A DNA stretch of 37,260 bases from an uncultured Clostridium sp. (GCA_947569365.1 CANOSM010000004.1:1-37260), one strand, 5' to 3'; counted from the stretch's first letter, positions 8,337-17,552 are shown. Notes: generated by a model from the letters alone, not told the origin. Numbers and translations: made by a program.

Positions 8337-8906
8337 ATGGAGATAAAATATTTAGAATCAGAAGAACTTTCGAAAAATAAAAAATATATGAATGATATTT
8401 TAGATATATTGGTAGAATGTGATAAAGATTTTATACCACCATTATCAAGCAGAAATAGTACAAGACAAACAGATTTTAATGATATAAAAACAGATACTAA
8501 GCCAATGGAATATTTTAAAAAGATTACACAACAGAATAACATATTAGTAATACAAGATGGTGTAGTAATCGCATTTATGAGTTATATATATAATTATGAT
8601 AAAGATGAATTCTTTAATAAAAATAATATAGATGATGTTAATAATTATATTACTACAATTTGTGTAAGAAAAGGATTTAGAGGAAAGAAAATAGCAGAAA
8701 AAATGTATGAGTATATTGAAAATATCCTTATAAATAATATAGAAAGTCCATATATATCAACAAGAACGTGGGCAAGTAATATACCACATATAAATTTATT
8801 AAAAAAAAGAAGTTATGAGAATACTTACACAATAAAAAACGATAGAATTCTAGAAGATGGAACAAAAATAGATACAGTATATTTTGGTAAAAATTTAAGG
8901 AGGTAA
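8337..8906 (+). CDS. GNAT-family acetyltransferase
   Basis: A 189-residue GNAT protein. The acetyl-CoA binding segment is ICVRKGFRGKKIAEKMYEYI (about residues 104-123), with R-G-K-K-I-A in place of the Q/R-x-x-G-x-G/A loop, followed by a strand (YISTRTWASN) and helix (HINLLKKRSYENTYTI) typical of the fold's C-terminal part. A clear AAGGAG precedes the ATG. It ends only 8 bases before the asparaginase start, so the two are probably co-transcribed. Substrate cannot be told. Confidence 0.85.
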   Translation: MEIKYLESEELSKNKKYMNDILDILVECDKDFIPPLSSRNSTRQTDFNDIKTDTKPMEYFKKITQQNNILVIQDGVVIAFMSYIYNYDKDEFFNKNNIDDVNNYITTICVRKGFRGKKIAEKMYEYIENILINNIESPYISTRTWASNIPHINLLKKRSYENTYTIKNDRILEDGTKIDTVYFGKNLRR

Positions 8907-8914
8907 GAAGACTG

Positions 8915-9921
8915 ATGAAAATTTTAATTATAACTACAGGTGGTACAATAGGACAGGAAAAGGATGAGAACCATGTATCAATAAGCACAGATACAGATCA
9001 TTCAATGGACTTTTTTGAAAGTGGATTAATTCCAAAGGATATAGACTTCACTTTTGAAAATTTATACAATTGTGATTCTTCAAATGTAACACCAGATCAT
9101 TGGAAAAAAATGGTTGAATCTTTAATGAAAAATCATGATAAATATGATGGATTTATTATAACACATGGAACAAATACACTAGACTATACATGTGCTGCAT
9201 TAACATTTATGTTAGAAAAATTTAATAAACCTGTAGTATTAACTCGGAGCTCAATTACCGCTTGCAGTGTTACGGTAGTGATGCACAAACAAATTTAGCA
9301 AATTCAATTCGTTTAATTCATAAAAAACATAAAGAATTAAAAGGTGTTTTTGCAGTATTTAATTCGCAAATTATTAGTGGAGCAAATTTATTCAAAATTA
9401 GTGAAGAATCTTTTAGTGGATTTGGCTCTAGAACAACACCAATAGGAAGTATAGGAGTAAACATTATTTTAAATAAAAAATTAATTCAAATGAATAAAGA
9501 ACTCTTTTCAGGAGAAAAGCCATCATGTATAACTAATCTTCCAGTTGACAAAATATTCAGTGTTACAGAAAGTCCAGGACTTAATAAACAATATTTAAAG
9601 GCAGTTATAGACAGTGGAGTAAAAGGTATTATTTGGCGTTCATATGGAGTTGGAGATCCTAGTCAAGAATATCTAGAAATTTTTGATATTCTTAAAGAAC
9701 GAAAAATACCAATTATTATGACTACACAAATAAAAACTGGTTCAGCCTCTATGGATGTTAATGAACCAGGAATATTAGCTAAAAAGCATGGTGTAATACC
9801 AGCATACAGAATGAGTTTACCTATTATGTGGTGTAAAATGGCATATTTATTTGAAAAGGGTTATAAATATGAAGATTTCTTTGAACTTATGAATAAAAAT
9901 TTAAAAGGAGAATTAGTTTAG
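8915..9921 (+). CDS. L-asparaginase, two +1 frameshifts at CGG
   Basis: A type I/II L-asparaginase, 334 residues when two frameshifts are made; the enzyme hydrolyses L-asparagine to aspartate and ammonia. Motifs: TTGGTIG (residues 7-13, first catalytic Thr) and THGTNTLDYT (second site). The first frame runs to CGG 9245; skipping C9245 gives T-G-A-Q-L-P-L-A-V-L for nine codons, then CGG 9273; skipping C9273 gives G-S-D-A-Q-T-N-L-A-N-S-I and an open frame to TAG 9921. Both Gly positions belong to the conserved VxLTGAQxPxxxLGSDAxxNL segment. A strong AAGGAGGT precedes the ATG. No signal peptide, so cytosolic. A glutaminyl-tRNA amidotransferase GatD-like role is less likely. Confidence 0.93.
9245..9247 (+). 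other. +1 recoding site 2 (ACT CGG A)
   Basis: In-frame CGG after ACT (Thr) in the asparaginase gene. Skipping the C gives GGA GCT CAA (G-A-Q). The unshifted frame ends at TAG 9296-9298. Confidence 0.9.
9273..9275 (+). other. +1 recoding site 3 (TTA CGG T)
   Basis: Reached only after the shift at 9245. In-frame CGG follows TTA (Leu) and is directly followed by TAG in that frame; skipping the C gives GGT AGT GAT (G-S-D). It lies 28 bases after site 2. Confidence 0.9.
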
Positions 9922-10095
9922 TATTTATATTTAGAATTAAGATAAAGAAGTGTAGCTATTAAACTAGTTGTTTTTAGAATTATTAAGTACTAGAAATGCA
10001 GTTTATTTCCTTGATATGGGTAATGATGATAATAACATAAAAATTGTTGAATAATAACTTTATATAAAAATAAGAAATATTTATAAATATCTTTT
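9922..10095 (+). other. Intergenic stretch without a supported gene
   Basis: The whole gap to 10374 is gene-free. This part is AT-rich with a 28-residue TTG-started frame (9968-10054) that has no ribosome binding site and is not called. The terminator and promoter in the rest of the gap are listed separately. Confidence 0.5.
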
Positions 10096-10138
10096 CTCTT
10101 GCATATTTTTACTTATTGCAAGAGTTTTTCTTTTTTTT
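10096..10138 (+). terminator. Terminator after asparaginase
   Basis: 8-bp stem CTCTTGCA (10096-10103) / TGCAAGAG (10117-10124), followed by TTTTTCTTTTTTTT. Confidence 0.85.
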
Positions 10139-10286
10139 ATTATACGAGGATAATTATCTAAAAATAATATTCCACTATTTATTATATATGTTTTTTTAGT
10201 TTATAAAACATAAAATGACCATAAATTAAAAACATAAGAAATATTATGAAGTAGTAGAAAAATATCACAATTTTCAATTTTTTCTA

Positions 10287-10315
10287 TTGCATTTATATTT
10301 TGTTATTGGTATGAT
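10287..10315 (+). promoter_or_regulatory. Probable promoter of ftsEX and hydrolase genes
   Basis: TTGCAT (10287-10292), 17 bases, TATGAT (10310-10315), 60 bases before ftsE. Confidence 0.6.
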
Positions 10316-10374
10316 GATATATATAGAATTAGATGAAAAACTGCATAAAATGAATTTATTCGAGGAGAATTTAA

Positions 10375-11058
10375 ATGATAGAGTTTAAAAATGTAAGTAA
10401 AGTGTATGATACAGGAACAACAGCTGTTCACAATGCTAATTTTAAAATTGAAAAAGGTGAATTTGTATTTTTAGTTGGAACATCAGGTTCAGGAAAATCT
10501 ACATTAATAAAGCTTATATTAAAAGAGGAGCAACCTACAAAAGGTACTATAGCAATAAATGGAAGAGATACTACATATTTAAAGCCAAAAAGAGTTCCAT
10601 TTTTAAGAAGAAGTATGGGGGTAGTTTTTCAAGATTTTAGACTTTTACCAGATAAAACTGTATATGAAAATGTTGCATTTGCTATGTATATTGTAAAAGC
10701 AACTCCTAGACATATAAGAAGACAAGTACCTATGGTACTATCTTTAGTTGGACTTAGTGCAAAAGCTAAAATGTATCCAAATGAATTATCAGGAGGAGAA
10801 CAACAGAGAGTAGCTTTAGCTAGAGCATTAGTAAACAATCCATCAATGATTATTGCAGACGAGCCTACTGGAAACTTAGACCCAGAGACAGCATGGGATA
10901 TAATAAATTTATTAAATGATATAAATATGAGAGGAACAACAGTAGTTGTTGCTACTCATGCAAAAGACATAGTAGATACAATGAAAAAGAGAGTTATACA
11001 AATAGATAAAGGTAATATCGTAAGAGACGATAAAAAGGGTGGTTATAGTGAGATATAA
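10375..11058 (+). CDS. ftsE: Cell-division ABC ATPase FtsE
   Basis: A 227-residue ABC ATPase, the usual FtsE length. Walker A GTSGSGKS (35-42), Q-loop VVFQDFRLL (83-91), signature LSGGEQQR (138-145), Walker B MIIADEP (158-164) and switch ATHAKD. FtsE pairs with the membrane protein FtsX at the division site or lateral wall and, through it, controls peptidoglycan hydrolases. A GAGGAG site precedes the ATG. The gene overlaps ftsX by 11 bases, and the next two genes encode coiled-coil M23 hydrolases, which are the expected FtsEX partners in Gram-positives. Confidence 0.95.
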   Translation: MIEFKNVSKVYDTGTTAVHNANFKIEKGEFVFLVGTSGSGKSTLIKLILKEEQPTKGTIAINGRDTTYLKPKRVPFLRRSMGVVFQDFRLLPDKTVYENVAFAMYIVKATPRHIRRQVPMVLSLVGLSAKAKMYPNELSGGEQQRVALARALVNNPSMIIADEPTGNLDPETAWDIINLLNDINMRGTTVVVATHAKDIVDTMKKRVIQIDKGNIVRDDKKGGYSEI

Positions 11059-11971
11059 TATTATTATATACCTAGTAGGAGAAGGTATAAAAAATGTATT
11101 AAAAAATAAAAAATCTACTTTTGCATCACTTGGAATAATGATATGTACTATGTTTATGTTTGGATTATTTTTTATAATTGGCGAAAATATAAATCACTTA
11201 ATGATTAAAGTTCAAGAAGAACAAGGAATACAAGCTTATTTAAAAGATATAGTTAAAGGTGATAAAATAGAAGAAGTAAGAAATGAAATTGCAAGTTTTG
11301 ATGGAGTATCTTCTGCAACTATAGTAACAAAACAAGAAGCATTAGATGCAATGAAAAATAAATTGTCTAAACATCCAGAGCTTATGGAATCATATGAAGG
11401 GGATAATAATATATTTCCAGATTCTATACTTGTAAGGCTAGATGACTTAAGTAAAAGTGCCGAAGTACAGTCAAAGATAGCAAATATTGAGTGTGATGGA
11501 GAAAAAGCTGTTGATGATATTAGAAGTAGTGATAAGGTAATAAATGCACTTATAAAAATAGCAAATGTTATTAGAATTGCAACAGGTATAATACTTGTAC
11601 TACTAATTGCTATATCAATATTTATTATATCAAATACAATCAAGCTTACTGTACATTCAAGAAGAAAAGAAATATCAATAATGAAATATGTAGGTGCTAC
11701 AAATTCATTTATTAGATGGCCTTTTGTTGTTGAAGGTATAATAATCGGAATATTATCAGGACTAGTTACTTTATTATTAATATCAGGAGTTTATCAATTG
11801 ACACTTCCTATATTAAATAAAATGTTTACAAGTGTTGTTCAAGGAATGAATTTCTTATTATTACCATTTAATGATATGATATTTATGATATTTATAGTAT
11901 ATATGGCTTTAGGTGTAGGTATAGGTGTTATAGGAAGTTTAATTTCTATGAAAAAATATCTAGAAGTTTAA
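11048..11971 (+). CDS. ftsX: Cell-division permease-like protein FtsX
   Basis: A 307-residue FtsX when started at GTG 11048 (MRYNIIIYLVGEG, like the N-terminus of other FtsX proteins); another GTG lies in frame at 11039. It has a cytoplasmic N-terminus, a first membrane helix (about 20-45), a large extracellular domain (about 50-170) with QEEQGIQAYLKD and DVxS-type FtsX_ECD features, then three membrane helices (about 175-200, 222-250, 270-302). It transmits FtsE ATP hydrolysis to external hydrolases. Translation is coupled to ftsE by overlap; the M23 gene follows 21 bases later with a strong ribosome binding site. Confidence 0.93.
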   Translation: MRYNIIIYLVGEGIKNVLKNKKSTFASLGIMICTMFMFGLFFIIGENINHLMIKVQEEQGIQAYLKDIVKGDKIEEVRNEIASFDGVSSATIVTKQEALDAMKNKLSKHPELMESYEGDNNIFPDSILVRLDDLSKSAEVQSKIANIECDGEKAVDDIRSSDKVINALIKIANVIRIATGIILVLLIAISIFIISNTIKLTVHSRRKEISIMKYVGATNSFIRWPFVVEGIIIGILSGLVTLLLISGVYQLTLPILNKMFTSVVQGMNFLLLPFNDMIFMIFIVYMALGVGIGVIGSLISMKKYLEV

Positions 11972-11992
11972 AAGTATATAAAAGGAGGACAA

Positions 11993-13147
11993 GTGTTAGA
12001 GAATAAATTAATAAAGATATGTTTTATTATAGTTACTTTTATTATAATTATATTTTCTATATCTTGTTTCACTTTTGCAGATACACTAAATGATTTAAAA
12101 GAAGAACAATCAGAAGTTTCTACTAAAGAAGGAGCATCAGAACTTGAACTTGAAATAGTAAAAGGTGAGCTTTCTAGTCTTCAAGTAGAAATAGTTGAAC
12201 TAAATAATAACATAATAACATTAGAATCAGAAATAGATGAGTTAATAAAAAAAGATACTAATTTATCTAAGAGCATACAAACTAATCAAGCAAATATAGA
12301 AATATTATCAAAAGAATATTTAGAAAAAAAAGAAATATTTGAAAAACGATTAGTTGCAATGTATAAAGCAGGAGATACAAAATATTTAGATGTTATTTTA
12401 GATTCATCATCTATAGTTGAATTTATATCAAATTATTATTTAGTATCAGAGTTAGTTGAATCAGATACGAATTTAATAGATTTAGTATATAATAAAAAAA
12501 AGGAACTAGAATCTAAAGAACTTACTTTAGAAAAACAAAAGGATGAGTTAAGTGAAGCAAGAGAACTAGCGGAGAAAAAGAAAATTTCTCTTTCTAATAT
12601 GAGTGTAGTGAAAAATAGCTATATAAATAAACTTACAAAAGATGAAAGAAAGTTGCAAGAAGAGATAGCAGAGTATCAAAAGGCTTTAAAAGAACTTGAA
12701 AATCAAATTGCCGAAGTGTCTATAGATAGTGCAGCAGTAGATTATGTTGGTGGCATTATGAGATGGCCAATTCCTGGATATTCAAGAATAACTTCTCCAT
12801 TTGGAATGAGAACACATCCGATTACTGGGGTATATAAATTACATACAGGTATGGATATAGGTGCTCCAAAAGGCGCAAATTTTATAGCAGCAGCAGATGG
12901 AGTAGTAGTCAAAGCATATTATAATACTGCATATGGAAATATGGTTATGATAGATCATGGTGGTGGAATTGTAACATTATATGCTCATGGTTCATCAATA
13001 GAAGTTTCAAAAGGTGATTATGTGAAACAAGGACAAACAGTACTTAAAGTTGGAAGTACTGGATATTCAACTGGTGCACATGCACATTTTGAAGTAAGAG
13101 TAAATGGAGAATATAAAAATCCAATGAATTATGTTTCACAAAATTAA
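11993..13147 (+). CDS. Coiled-coil M23 peptidoglycan hydrolase 1 (EnvC/PcsB-like)
   Basis: A 384-residue secreted or anchored hydrolase starting at GTG 11993, 5 bases after AAAGGAGG. A hydrophobic N-terminal segment (about 7-29, ending FTFAD) acts as signal or anchor. Residues 30-245 form a long coiled coil (FtsX-contacting region in relatives), with the conserved RLVAMYKAGDTKYLDVILDSSS segment. The C-terminal M23 (LytM) domain (about 255-380) keeps all zinc ligands and catalytic residues: His284 and Asp288 (HTGMD), His363 and His365 (AHAHFEVR). So it can be an active endopeptidase, unlike E. coli EnvC, which only activates amidases. Tandem paralogue follows. Confidence 0.92.
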   Translation: MLENKLIKICFIIVTFIIIIFSISCFTFADTLNDLKEEQSEVSTKEGASELELEIVKGELSSLQVEIVELNNNIITLESEIDELIKKDTNLSKSIQTNQANIEILSKEYLEKKEIFEKRLVAMYKAGDTKYLDVILDSSSIVEFISNYYLVSELVESDTNLIDLVYNKKKELESKELTLEKQKDELSEARELAEKKKISLSNMSVVKNSYINKLTKDERKLQEEIAEYQKALKELENQIAEVSIDSAAVDYVGGIMRWPIPGYSRITSPFGMRTHPITGVYKLHTGMDIGAPKGANFIAAADGVVVKAYYNTAYGNMVMIDHGGGIVTLYAHGSSIEVSKGDYVKQGQTVLKVGSTGYSTGAHAHFEVRVNGEYKNPMNYVSQN

Positions 13148-13187
13148 AACAAATGATATTAAATCTTTTTATAAGGAGTAATATACA

Positions 13188-14369
13188 ATGAAGATAAAAG
13201 AAAATGTAAAAATTTTTTGTAGAATTTTAATAATAATGGTATTAATACTTGTAATGTATATAGGAATAGTAATTGCAACAAGTATGAAGGATTTAGAGAA
13301 TCAGAAAAAAGACTTAAAAACAGAAATTTCAGAGACTGGTGAACAACTAGATGGTATAAAATCAGAGATTTCAAGTACTATGGAAGAGATCAATGGATTA
13401 ATTGAAAAGATATCTGAATATGAAAGTGAAATTGATGGATTAGATGATAAAATAGAAGAAGTTAATGATTCAATAAGTATGTCAGAAAAGAAAATTGAAG
13501 AGAAGCAAAAAGAGTTAGATGAAAAACAAGATCTATTAGATAAAAGACTAGTAGCTATTTATCAAGATGGTTCTACAACTTATTTAGATGTTCTTTTAGG
13601 TTCAGAAAGTATAACAGATTTTATTTCAAATTATTATTTAATAGAAGAGTTAGCAGAATATGATACTACATTAATAAATGGCGTGAAAGAAACAAAAGAA
13701 AAAATAGAAGAAGTAAAATTAGAATTAGAAAATAATAAAAATGAAATGCAAGCATTAAAAAAGAAACAATTAGCTAAGATGAATTCATTAAATGCACTAA
13801 AAAATGACAAAGAAAGAAAAGCAAAAAGCCTTTCTAACGATGAAAAGAAATTAAAGAAACAATTAGAAGAATTAGCAGCAGAAAATAGATCATTAGATAG
13901 ACAAATAAGAGCTAAAAGAGAAGAAATAGAAAGGGCTAAAAAAGAACATATATCTAATGGAGGAACTAATTCATCAGGATTTATCAGACCAGTAAAAGGA
14001 TATCCAGTTACAACAGGCATGTATTATTCTTCTGGTAAATATCATGGTGCAGTTGATTTTTCAGGAGCAGGAATAGCTGGAAAACCAGTATATGCAGTAG
14101 CAGATGGATATGTAGTAACAACTAAAGCTTTAAATTATAGTTATGGAAATTACATATTAATAGCACATTATAATGGATTATATACATTATATGCTCATGG
14201 AAAACCAGGATCAATTCGTGTATCTCCAGGACAAAAAGTAGTACAAGGTCAACAAATAATGAATGTAGGAACAACAGGAAATTCAACAGGATATCATTTA
14301 CATTTTGAAGTAAGAACTGGAAGTGGAACCTTTAGTGAAAGAGTAAATCCGTTAAATTATTTACCATAA
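13188..14369 (+). CDS. Coiled-coil M23 peptidoglycan hydrolase 2
   Basis: A 393-residue paralogue of the upstream gene with the same layout: N-terminal hydrophobic segment (about 8-31), coiled coil (34-255) with RLVAIYQDGSTTYLDVLLGSESITDFIS-type hinge, and an M23 domain (about 265-390) with intact His286, Asp290 (YHGAVD), His370 and His372 (GYHLHFEVR). The coiled coil is longer and more Lys/Glu-rich than in copy 1, and the M23 N-terminus differs (YPVTTGMYYSSGKYHG). The two probably arose by tandem duplication and may serve division and elongation separately under FtsEX control; that division of labour is inference. ATG follows AAGGAG. Confidence 0.92.
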   Translation: MKIKENVKIFCRILIIMVLILVMYIGIVIATSMKDLENQKKDLKTEISETGEQLDGIKSEISSTMEEINGLIEKISEYESEIDGLDDKIEEVNDSISMSEKKIEEKQKELDEKQDLLDKRLVAIYQDGSTTYLDVLLGSESITDFISNYYLIEELAEYDTTLINGVKETKEKIEEVKLELENNKNEMQALKKKQLAKMNSLNALKNDKERKAKSLSNDEKKLKKQLEELAAENRSLDRQIRAKREEIERAKKEHISNGGTNSSGFIRPVKGYPVTTGMYYSSGKYHGAVDFSGAGIAGKPVYAVADGYVVTTKALNYSYGNYILIAHYNGLYTLYAHGKPGSIRVSPGQKVVQGQQIMNVGTTGNSTGYHLHFEVRTGSGTFSERVNPLNYLP

Positions 14370-14407
14370 TTTAAGATTAAATTAATAAATTGTTAATATA
14401 ATATAAA

Positions 14408-14439
14408 GAGCAGATAGTTATTTGATCTGCTCAATTTTT
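14408..14439 (+). terminator. Hairpin between hydrolase 2 and the S41 protease
   Basis: 8-bp stem GAGCAGAT (14408-14415) / ATCTGCTC (14425-14432) followed by AATTTTTA. A terminator, or an attenuator letting some transcription into the protease gene. Confidence 0.7.
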
Positions 14440-14456
14440 AAGATATGGGGGAGCTT

Positions 14457-15665
14457 ATGAACGAGAATGATAATAAAAAAAGTATAGGTGTAGATAAAAT
14501 TATACCAATAATTTTAATAACATTTATAATTTCATCTTTAGTTACAATGTTTATTTATTACAAATATCTTGATGAAAAGAATGTTATAGTTACTTCATAT
14601 AATTCAAATAGTTCATTAGAAGATAAATTAAATTTAATAAGAAAAGAATTAGAGAATAATTATTTGAATTCAGATGAAATAAATGATACAAAGCTAGTTG
14701 ATGCAGCACTTAAAGGATATGTATCTGGAATTGGTGATGAATATACAGAACTTATGACTGCAAAAGAATATAAATCATTAGAAGAACAATTATCTGAATA
14801 TGTTGGTATTGGAATATATGTTGGACAGTCTAAAGATGGCGAAGCTGTAATATTAGGAGCAGTGGGAAAGGATTCTCCAGCATATGAAGTTGGAATTAAG
14901 ACATATGATGTAATTGTAAAAGTAGAAGGTGAGGATGTTACAGGCTTATCTCTTGACGAAGTTGTTTCTAAAATAAAAGGAAAAGAAGGAACAAAAGTAA
15001 AAGTAACAATGAAAAGAGATAATAAAGAACTTGATTTTGAAGTTGAAAGAAGAAGTATAAAAGTTTCTGAAATTTCCTCAAAGATGCTTGAAAATAATAT
15101 TGGATATATAGACTTTGGTTCTTTTACAGAAGATGCTTATAATGAATTTTTAGAAGCATATAAAGAATTAGAGAAAAAGGGGGCAAAAAAGTTAATTATT
15201 GATTTAAGAGATAATACAGGAGGATATGTAGAAATAGCTGAGGAAATAATGGATTTATTCTTAAATAAAGGTGAAGTAGAATATATTACAGTTGATAATA
15301 AGAAAAATGAAATTGTAACTACAGCAAAAACTGATAAAGTTATTAATATGCCAGTAGCAATTCTTACAAATGAATATACAGCAAGTGCATCAGAGATTTT
15401 TACAGGATGTATGAAAGATCATAAATTAGCTACAGTTATTGGAACAAAATCTTATGGAAAGGGTGTTATTCAAACAGTAAAACCTATACTAAATGGTGAT
15501 GCTTACTTAAAAATTACTGTAATGAAATATGTTACTCCAAATAAAAATGAAATTAATAAAGTAGGAATTAAACCAGATATAGAATTAGAACTTGATGAAA
15601 AGACTTTAAAAAATAAATTAGATAATCAAATAGAAAGAGCAGTTAAAGAATTAAATAAAAAATAA
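14457..15665 (+). CDS. Carboxy-terminal processing protease, S41 (CtpA-like)
   Basis: A 402-residue membrane-anchored, externally facing serine protease. I prefer ATG 14457 over ATG 14445 because GGGGGAG then sits 3-9 bases upstream. One membrane helix (about 15-36) is followed by a short helical region, a PDZ domain (about 110-195) and the S41 tail-specific protease domain (about 205-390). The catalytic pair is Ser310 (TASASE) and Lys335 (SYGKGVIQ), 25 residues apart as in E. coli Prc. Relatives trim secreted proteins and in Gram-positives process wall hydrolases or sporulation factors, so linkage to FtsEX and M23 hydrolases makes those hydrolases plausible substrates (inference). Confidence 0.93.
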   Translation: MNENDNKKSIGVDKIIPIILITFIISSLVTMFIYYKYLDEKNVIVTSYNSNSSLEDKLNLIRKELENNYLNSDEINDTKLVDAALKGYVSGIGDEYTELMTAKEYKSLEEQLSEYVGIGIYVGQSKDGEAVILGAVGKDSPAYEVGIKTYDVIVKVEGEDVTGLSLDEVVSKIKGKEGTKVKVTMKRDNKELDFEVERRSIKVSEISSKMLENNIGYIDFGSFTEDAYNEFLEAYKELEKKGAKKLIIDLRDNTGGYVEIAEEIMDLFLNKGEVEYITVDNKKNEIVTTAKTDKVINMPVAILTNEYTASASEIFTGCMKDHKLATVIGTKSYGKGVIQTVKPILNGDAYLKITVMKYVTPNKNEINKVGIKPDIELELDEKTLKNKLDNQIERAVKELNKK

Positions 15666-15675
15666 GATATAAAAG

Positions 15676-15709
15676 AGTTAGTGATACCAAGGTTTTACTA
15701 GCTTTTTTA
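15676..15709 (+). terminator. Terminator after the S41 protease
   Basis: 7-bp stem (AGTTAGT 15676-15682 / ACTAGCT 15697-15703, one G-T pair) followed by TTTTT. Confidence 0.7.
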
Positions 15710-15751
15710 ATAGTTTTTGTGAAAATATTAAAAATTTTTTATTATAAAGTG

Positions 15752-15780
15752 TTGACAAAATAAGAGATATCTTGTAAAAT
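15752..15780 (+). promoter_or_regulatory. Promoter of the tRNA cluster
   Basis: Consensus TTGACA (15752-15757), 17 bases, TAAAAT (15775-15780), 27 bases before tRNA-Val. Confidence 0.8.
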
Positions 15781-15807
15781 AAATCATGTCAGTTGATTGA
15801 CACAAAC

Positions 15808-15883
15808 GGTCGCATAGCTCAGCTGGGAGAGCATCTGCCTTACAAGCAGGGGGTCATAGGTTCGAGCCCTATTGCGACCACCA
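15808..15883 (+). tRNA. tRNA-Val (UAC)
   Basis: Cloverleaf with acceptor GGTCGCA/TGCGACC, anticodon loop CTTACAA (TAC), T-arm GGTTCGAGCC and encoded CCA; 76 bases. It reads the GTA and GTT codons that precede three of the six CGG frameshift sites. Confidence 0.97.
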
Positions 15884-15889
15884 TTTTAT

Positions 15890-15966
15890 GGCCCGGTAGT
15901 TCAGTTGGTTAGAACGCTAGCCTGTCACGCTAGAGGTCGACGGTTCGAGCCCGTTCCGGGTCGCCA
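15890..15966 (+). tRNA. tRNA-Asp (GUC)
   Basis: 77 bases; anticodon stem CTAGC/GCTAG with loop CTGTCAC (GTC), T-arm GGTTCGAGCC, encoded CCA. It is 6 bases downstream of tRNA-Val in one transcript. Confidence 0.97.
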
Positions 15967-15993
15967 AAACTATCTAGGCGACTAGATAGTTTT
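15966..15993 (+). other. Hairpin between tRNA-Asp and tRNA-Phe
   Basis: 11-bp stem (15966-15976 / 15983-15993) with a 6-base loop. There is no long T run, so it could be a partial terminator or an RNA-processing signal in the tRNA precursor. Confidence 0.55.
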
Positions 15994-16003
15994 AATTTTA
16001 TAA

Positions 16004-16079
<76 letters not shown>

Positions 16080-16082
16080 CTA

Positions 16083-16119
16083 AAAAAATCGCAGTATCAA
16101 TAGATATAGCGATTTTTTT
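16083..16119 (+). terminator. Terminator of the tRNA cluster
   Basis: 10-bp stem AAAAAATCGC (16083-16092) / GCGATTTTTT (16109-16118), its 3' arm being a T run. Confidence 0.85.
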
Positions 16120-16394
16120 AATTTATATTCATTTAATATCATTATATATATATAATAATCTAATTTTTATAAAAAAATATATAATAATAAAATATTATAA
16201 AGGAAAATAGTAATTATATATATATTATTAATAAATGTAAGAAAAATTAATAAAAATATAAGTTTTAGGAAAAGTATAAATAAAAAAAGATATATTTATT
16301 ATAAATGCAAGAGAGTTTTATAAAAGAGTTGGAAAAAATATATAAATATATTTAAATTATAAAATACTTAGATTATTTATAAAGGAGAATCCAA

Positions 16395-17501
16395 ATGAGT
16401 GACCTAAAAATATTTACTGAAAATATTGAAGATGAAGCAATACAGCAAATTGAACTGTTATTAAAACAACAACCTTTTAAAGACTGTAAAGTAAGAATAA
16501 TGCCAGATGTACATGCAGGAAAAGGATGTGTTATAGGGTTCACAGCAGATTTAAAGGATAAAGTAATTCCAAATATAGTTGGAGTCGATATTGGTTGTGG
16601 AATGTTATGTATAGAGTTAGGAAAAATAGAATTAGATTTAGAAAAATTAGATAAAATAATAAATAATGTAATTCCATCTGGAAGAAATATAAGAAAACAA
16701 AAATTAATAGATTTTGATGAAATTAATAGTTTGTATTGTTTAAGAGAACTAAAAGAAACTAAAAAATTTAATAAGTCAATAGGAACATTAGGTGGGGGGA
16801 ATCATTTTATTGAAGTAGATGTAGATGATGAAAGTAATAAATACTTAATAATTCATACAGGATCAAGAAATTTAGGAAAGCAAGTAGCAGATTATTATCA
16901 AAATTTAGCAATAAAATTATGTTATATAAAGGAAGATAGTAATATAAGAAGTACTTTACCAAAAGAGCTATGTTATCTAACAGGAAAACATAGAGAAATG
17001 TATTTACACGATATGAAAATATGTCAAAGATATGCACAGTTAAACAGATGGTATATTTCTAAACAAATATTAAATAATTATTTTGATGAACTATTTAATA
17101 TAGATAAAAGTTTTGAAACGATACACAACTATATAGCATTTGATGATAATATAGTTAGAAAAGGTGCAATAAGTGCTAAAAAAGGAGAAAGGGTATTAAT
17201 ACCAATTAATATGAGAGATGGTAGTATTATAGCCATAGGTAAAGGAAATGATGATTGGAATAATTCAGCACCACATGGAGCTGGAAGATTAATGTCAAGA
17301 CATAAGGCAAAAGAAATGTTTAAACTACACGAATTTAAGGAAAGCATGAAAGGTATTTATTCAACAAGTATAACAGGAGATACTATAGATGAGGCACCAT
17401 TTGTTTATAAACCAATGCAAGAAATAATAGATAATATACAAGACACAGTTCAAATAGAAAAAATAATAAGACCAATATATAATTACAAAGCAAAAAATTA
17501 A
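16395..17501 (+). CDS. RNA-splicing ligase RtcB-like
   Basis: A 368-residue member of the RtcB family, shorter than E. coli RtcB (about 408). RtcB joins 2',3'-cyclic phosphate or 3'-phosphate RNA ends to 5'-OH ends using GTP and Mn2+. Visible: PDVHAGKG (37-44), GVDIGCGM (63-70, Mn2+-binding Asp/Cys), LGGGNHFIE (132-140), HTGSRNLG (154-161) and SAPHGAGRLMSR with His294, the guanylylated histidine. All core residues are present, so it should be active. Relatives of this length often work with the peptide-release factor PrfH on damaged ribosomes, but no prfH is seen here. It follows a tRNA cluster after a 276-base gap and may have its own promoter. Confidence 0.9.
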   Translation: MSDLKIFTENIEDEAIQQIELLLKQQPFKDCKVRIMPDVHAGKGCVIGFTADLKDKVIPNIVGVDIGCGMLCIELGKIELDLEKLDKIINNVIPSGRNIRKQKLIDFDEINSLYCLRELKETKKFNKSIGTLGGGNHFIEVDVDDESNKYLIIHTGSRNLGKQVADYYQNLAIKLCYIKEDSNIRSTLPKELCYLTGKHREMYLHDMKICQRYAQLNRWYISKQILNNYFDELFNIDKSFETIHNYIAFDDNIVRKGAISAKKGERVLIPINMRDGSIIAIGKGNDDWNNSAPHGAGRLMSRHKAKEMFKLHEFKESMKGIYSTSITGDTIDEAPFVYKPMQEIIDNIQDTVQIEKIIRPIYNYKAKN

Positions 17502-17552
17502 AAGGATTAAATAATAATTTATTAAGACATACTATATTTTAAGAGGTGTAAT

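Noticed and set aside
9968..10054. A 28-residue TTG-started frame
   Set aside because: No ribosome binding site, no recognisable homology, and an A/T-rich gap with a terminator directly downstream.
11236..11643. Minus-strand frame opposite ftsX
   Set aside because: A shadow of ftsX; Ser/Ile-rich composition typical of antisense frames in this genome.
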